Below are positions 61,009-64,000 of a stretch of 64,000 nucleotides of DNA, one piece after another. The notes below the pieces were generated by a model that saw only the letters and a list, made by a program, of their open reading frames with translations, was not told the origin of the DNA and searched no databases. The stretch lies in the NCBI GenBank assembly GCA_028289885.1, contig JAQGKX010000109.1, positions 1 to 64,000 on the forward strand. The letters run 5' to 3'. Position 1 is the first letter of the stretch. Each line of letters opens with the position of its first letter. The position numbers were made by a program, and so were the translations under genes. The DNA comes from Sphingomonadales bacterium. GTDB taxonomy: Bacteria > Pseudomonadota > Alphaproteobacteria > Sphingomonadales > Sphingomonadaceae.

Positions 61009-62994
61009 ATGATGAGTCCTGCGCTTCACCTACGCAAGTTGGGTCGACGGCTGATGCCGGTCTTGCTGGCAACGGCGGCAATGACGGTGGCGGATGTGCC
61101 GGTTGTTGCGCAAACCTTCAGTACGTCACAGGAAAACGGCAGTAGTTCGTCGAACCAGAATTCAGACAACAGGCGCAATTCGAATAATGGGGAAAGTTCG
61201 GGAAACGATGCTGCCCAATCGCAGATCCAGGCCGCCCCAAGTCAGCGTTACGTACCGGATCAGATCCGGTCGTCCGACAGTTCGTCGGATTCATCATCGG
61301 ACAATCGCCGGGATCGATCCGACTCTGCCAACAACCGCTCCAATGATAACCGCAACGACAGTGACTCAAGGAATAGCACGCAGCGGACGCGCCGCGTGGC
61401 GCCGCCCAGCGAGTTTGAGACTTATGCATCCGGAATTGTCGACAAACCCCTCCGGCGGTTCGGTGCAAACCTTCTCGTGCCAGACGCGCGTGATTTCACA
61501 GCCGCTCCAACGACCACGGTTCCAACCGACTATCGTATCAATCCGGGCGACGAGCTGATCGTTAATCTGACCGGGTCGGTTCTAGCAGACGATCTTCGGC
61601 TGAAAGTGGATTCCGAGGGTCAGATTTTCGTGCCGCGTGTCGGCACCATTCGGGTTGGTGGCATCCGCTATGGCGATGTTCAGTCGGCGATTTCGGCTCA
61701 GGTTTCTCGCCAGTACCGCGGGTTTCGTCTGACTGTCTCTGCCGGGCGACTGCACGGCATCACGGTCTACGTCACCGGTTTCGCCCAAACGCCGGGTTCC
61801 TATACGATCAGCAGTCTATCGACACTGATCAATGCGGTTCTGGTTGCGGGTGGCCCATCCAGTGGCGGAAGCTTCCGGTCGATCCAGCTACGGCGCGATG
61901 GTCGCTTGATTTCGGACTTCGATCTGTATGACCTGCTGCTGAAGGGCGACAAGCGCGGAGACGCAGTCCTCCAGAATGGGGACGTCATCTATGTCGGTCC
62001 TATCGGGTCGCAGGTTGCCGTTATCGGCAGCGTTAACAACGAAGCAATTTTCGAGGCCCGTCCCACCGATACCTTGACCGATGTCCTGCTCTACGCAGGT
62101 GGCGTCAGTACGGTGGCGGACGACACGCGATTGCTCGTTCTCGACTCGCTTGGCATCAATGGGGGCTGGCAGCAGCTTACGCCGCAACAGGCCAGCACGA
62201 CAGCCGTGAAACGCGGCCAGGTAGTGCGTGTTCTATCGGGTATAGGCATCGCGCGACCGCTGGGCGGACAGCCCGTGCTCGTTACGGTCAGCGGCGAAGT
62301 CGCCAAGCCGGGACGTTACTATGTTCAGCCAGGAACGCCGATATCCGACGCTGTGGCACAGGCAGGGGGTCTGACCCGTGAGGCCTATGCTTTTGGTGCC
62401 GTATTTACGCGCGAGTCCCTGCGCAACCAGCAGCGTGATGCTTATGATCGCGCGTTGCGTGACACGCGGTTCATGCTGACAGCACAGCCATTGACCACCT
62501 CATCGGCCGATCCGAATCAGGCTGCCCGCGTCCAGGCGCTGGCGTCGGTTGTTGAGCAGATGGAGCAGCGCAAGCCTGATGGCCGCTTGGTATTCACCGT
62601 CGCCCCGGACGCATTAACGGTGCCGGGCGATATCGTGCTGGAAAACAACGACACGCTCTACATCCCGCCCCGGCCTGTTACAGTCGGTGTCTTCGGATCA
62701 GTACCGAGCGCGGCGAGTTTCCGCTACACGAGCGATACGACTGTTGGCGATTATCTGAAGCAGGCCGGCGGCGTCCAGAAGATCGGGGACAAGCGCCAGA
62801 TTTTCGTGGTCCGCGCTAATGGGTCGGTCGTGTCGCGACATGGAGTGCTCAAACAACGCGCGCTTCCAGGCGACCTGATTTACGTGCCGATCAACCCGTC
62901 GCGCGGCGAATTCTGGTCGCGTCTGCGTGATCTTACCCAGCTTGTATTCAGCGGCGCGCTGACAGCAGCCACGATCGCGGCGGTTTCCAAGTGA
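61009..62994 (+). CDS. Long OPX polysaccharide export protein with several SLBB domains
   Basis: The protein has 661 residues. The ATG at 61009 has GAGAGG at good spacing and opens a signal peptide (about 1-35, ending VVA before QTF). A very polar Ser/Asn/Arg/Asp-rich region (about 38-125) follows. Then a Poly_export domain (about 165-260; YRINPGDELIVNLTGSV) and at least three SLBB-type segments (about 250-330; 430-480 with SGEVAKPGRYYVQPG; 560-620 with GVFGSVPSAASFRY) follow. A C-terminal hydrophobic helix (LTQLVFSGALTAATIAAV) resembles the pore helix of Wza-like proteins. No lipobox Cys is seen. It overlaps the next gene by 4 bp (GTGA). Confidence 0.9.
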   Translation: MMSPALHLRKLGRRLMPVLLATAAMTVADVPVVAQTFSTSQENGSSSSNQNSDNRRNSNNGESSGNDAAQSQIQAAPSQRYVPDQIRSSDSSSDSSSDNRRDRSDSANNRSNDNRNDSDSRNSTQRTRRVAPPSEFETYASGIVDKPLRRFGANLLVPDARDFTAAPTTTVPTDYRINPGDELIVNLTGSVLADDLRLKVDSEGQIFVPRVGTIRVGGIRYGDVQSAISAQVSRQYRGFRLTVSAGRLHGITVYVTGFAQTPGSYTISSLSTLINAVLVAGGPSSGGSFRSIQLRRDGRLISDFDLYDLLLKGDKRGDAVLQNGDVIYVGPIGSQVAVIGSVNNEAIFEARPTDTLTDVLLYAGGVSTVADDTRLLVLDSLGINGGWQQLTPQQASTTAVKRGQVVRVLSGIGIARPLGGQPVLVTVSGEVAKPGRYYVQPGTPISDAVAQAGGLTREAYAFGAVFTRESLRNQQRDAYDRALRDTRFMLTAQPLTTSSADPNQAARVQALASVVEQMEQRKPDGRLVFTVAPDALTVPGDIVLENNDTLYIPPRPVTVGVFGSVPSAASFRYTSDTTVGDYLKQAGGVQKIGDKRQIFVVRANGSVVSRHGVLKQRALPGDLIYVPINPSRGEFWSRLRDLTQLVFSGALTAATIAAVSK

Positions 62995-64000
62995 GTTATT
63001 TTGACAGGGGGATTTTTCTCGTTCGCGATACCCGGTCTCGTCGGATCGGATATGCAGTGATTGCATTGATCTTTGCCTTTCTGTGCCTCTTTCCAGAGCC
63101 ATTCGTGGCACGGGCAAAAATCGTTCCGCAGGATACCAGCGCGACTGCTGCGAGTACGACCAATCTGCTCGGTGCCCTCGGTGCCGGTAGCCAGAGCATC
63201 GGCAGCCTCCTCACCGGCGGACGTCCATCCAACGATCTGTATCTGATCATTGGACGAAGCGAGAGCGTGATGGAGCAGGTGATCAAGATGCTCAACCTGG
63301 TTGGGCCGAACCAGCGCTATTCGACGATCCCGAAAGCAAAGCTCGCGCTTGCCAAGAAAGTGGATGTTCATTTGCTGTTGGGCGGCGTGCTCGAAATCGA
63401 GACTAAAACGCATAGCCCTAAGGAATCGACGGACCTCACCATTGCCTATCAGGACGCCATCAGTCGGCAGCTTGCGCAATTCGGTCGACAGATCATCATC
63501 AACAAGGAACGCATCGTCCATCGACGCTTCCAGGATGCCATCGACCGCGTGGCGCGTTCAGAGGCTACGCTGCAGGCCTATCGTCGTGCCAACAATCTGG
63601 CCGATCCCGAAGTGCAGCTTGGGGCGGCCCTTACACAACGGGCGACTGCTGACTCCGAACTGCAAGCCAAAGAAGTAGAACTGCAGACACTGCGCGGGGT
63701 CCGCGGTCCCGAGGCGACCGAAGTGTTATCATTGCAGACCGAAATCCAGGCGCTGCGCGCCCAGATTGCCCGGACGGTGAGGCCAGCACTTGGCATGACG
63801 GGCCCTAACGTAGCCGGGTTGACCAGCATATCGACACAATATCTGCGGCTATACCGCGATTATCGCTATCAGCAGTCGATCTACGACATCTACCAGCGCT
63901 CGGCCGAGCAGATTCAGGTCGAGGAACTTGCCGCTGAAAGTGCGTCATATATCCAGATTATCGATCCGTCACACATCGATGCGGAGCGCCATTATAACAT
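62991..64000 (+). CDS. Polysaccharide export inner-membrane protein (Wzz/KpsE-like PCP), partial
   Basis: The GTG at 62991 overlaps the stop of the export gene, and the open frame continues to the end of the window (about 336 residues). An N-terminal membrane helix (about 20-40, IGYAVIALIFAFLCLF) is followed by KIVPQDTSATAASTTNLLGA and a long periplasmic part with coiled-coil character (about 160-280). This matches CtrB/KpsE/BexC-like capsule export proteins, which carry no kinase domain of their own. The second membrane helix and C-terminus are outside the window. It should form a trans-envelope complex with the long OPX protein. Confidence 0.85.
   Translation, partial: MSYFDRGIFLVRDTRSRRIGYAVIALIFAFLCLFPEPFVARAKIVPQDTSATAASTTNLLGALGAGSQSIGSLLTGGRPSNDLYLIIGRSESVMEQVIKMLNLVGPNQRYSTIPKAKLALAKKVDVHLLLGGVLEIETKTHSPKESTDLTIAYQDAISRQLAQFGRQIIINKERIVHRRFQDAIDRVARSEATLQAYRRANNLADPEVQLGAALTQRATADSELQAKEVELQTLRGVRGPEATEVLSLQTEIQALRAQIARTVRPALGMTGPNVAGLTSISTQYLRLYRDYRYQQSIYDIYQRSAEQIQVEELAAESASYIQIIDPSHIDAERHYN

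Overview
The window looks like a high-GC alphaproteobacterium of the sphingomonad type (Sphingomonas or a close relative). The pointers are a NasT-like ANTAR regulator, a Tat-exported ferritin-like protein, DUF6894 and DUF1440 proteins, several Crp/Fnr regulators, TonB-free autotransporters, and Gum/Sphingan-style exopolysaccharide export genes. This assignment is an inference from protein families, not from a marker gene. No rRNA, tRNA, CRISPR array, insertion sequence or phage gene was seen.

Layout. 0-8.4 kb: a partial ANTAR response regulator, a lipobox-bearing subtilisin-like protease with a beta-barrel-like tail, and a 1,845-residue autotransporter, the last two convergent around a perfect 14-bp hairpin. 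8.7-30 kb: a large exopolysaccharide locus. It holds a Crp/Fnr regulator, a one-module NRPS (adenylation, carrier, thioesterase), five GT4 glycosyltransferases, an acyltransferase, a Wzx flippase, a Wzy-like polymerase, a GH99-like Tat protein, an ExoY-type priming transferase, a short OPX lipoprotein, a separate outer-membrane barrel, a Wzc-type tyrosine autokinase, a second Crp/Fnr regulator and an Sfp-type phosphopantetheinyl transferase. 30-35.9 kb: a mixed accessory stretch with a small membrane protein, a GH28-like beta-helix protein, a ferritin-like protein that seems to have lost its metal ligands, DUF6894, a third Crp/Fnr regulator, another acyltransferase and a DUF1440 protein.

36-48.4 kb: envelope housekeeping genes (TamB, TamA, a PAP2 phosphatase, TesA, the YbbA/YbbP ABC pair, MlaA). 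48.6-53.5 kb: an EmrAB/NodT tripartite efflux set with its TetR regulator. 53.5-58 kb: a PaaI thioesterase, an AI-2E transporter, a MobA-like nucleotidyltransferase overlapping XdhC tail to tail, a small His-rich secreted protein and an M23 peptidase. 58.3-64 kb: the start of a second polysaccharide operon: an HpcH/HpaI aldolase, an SDR dehydrogenase, a sugar phosphate cyclase of the dehydroquinate synthase superfamily, a long SLBB-repeat export protein and a chain-length/export inner-membrane protein that runs off the window.

How the parts may work together. The first locus has a full Wzx/Wzy set plus an NRPS and its likely activating enzyme at opposite ends, which suggests the polymer or a coupled product carries an amino-acid group. 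The second locus couples a cyclitol-forming enzyme to an export machine, which suggests a carbocyclic or otherwise rare building block. Both ideas are inferences and are the main leads of this window.
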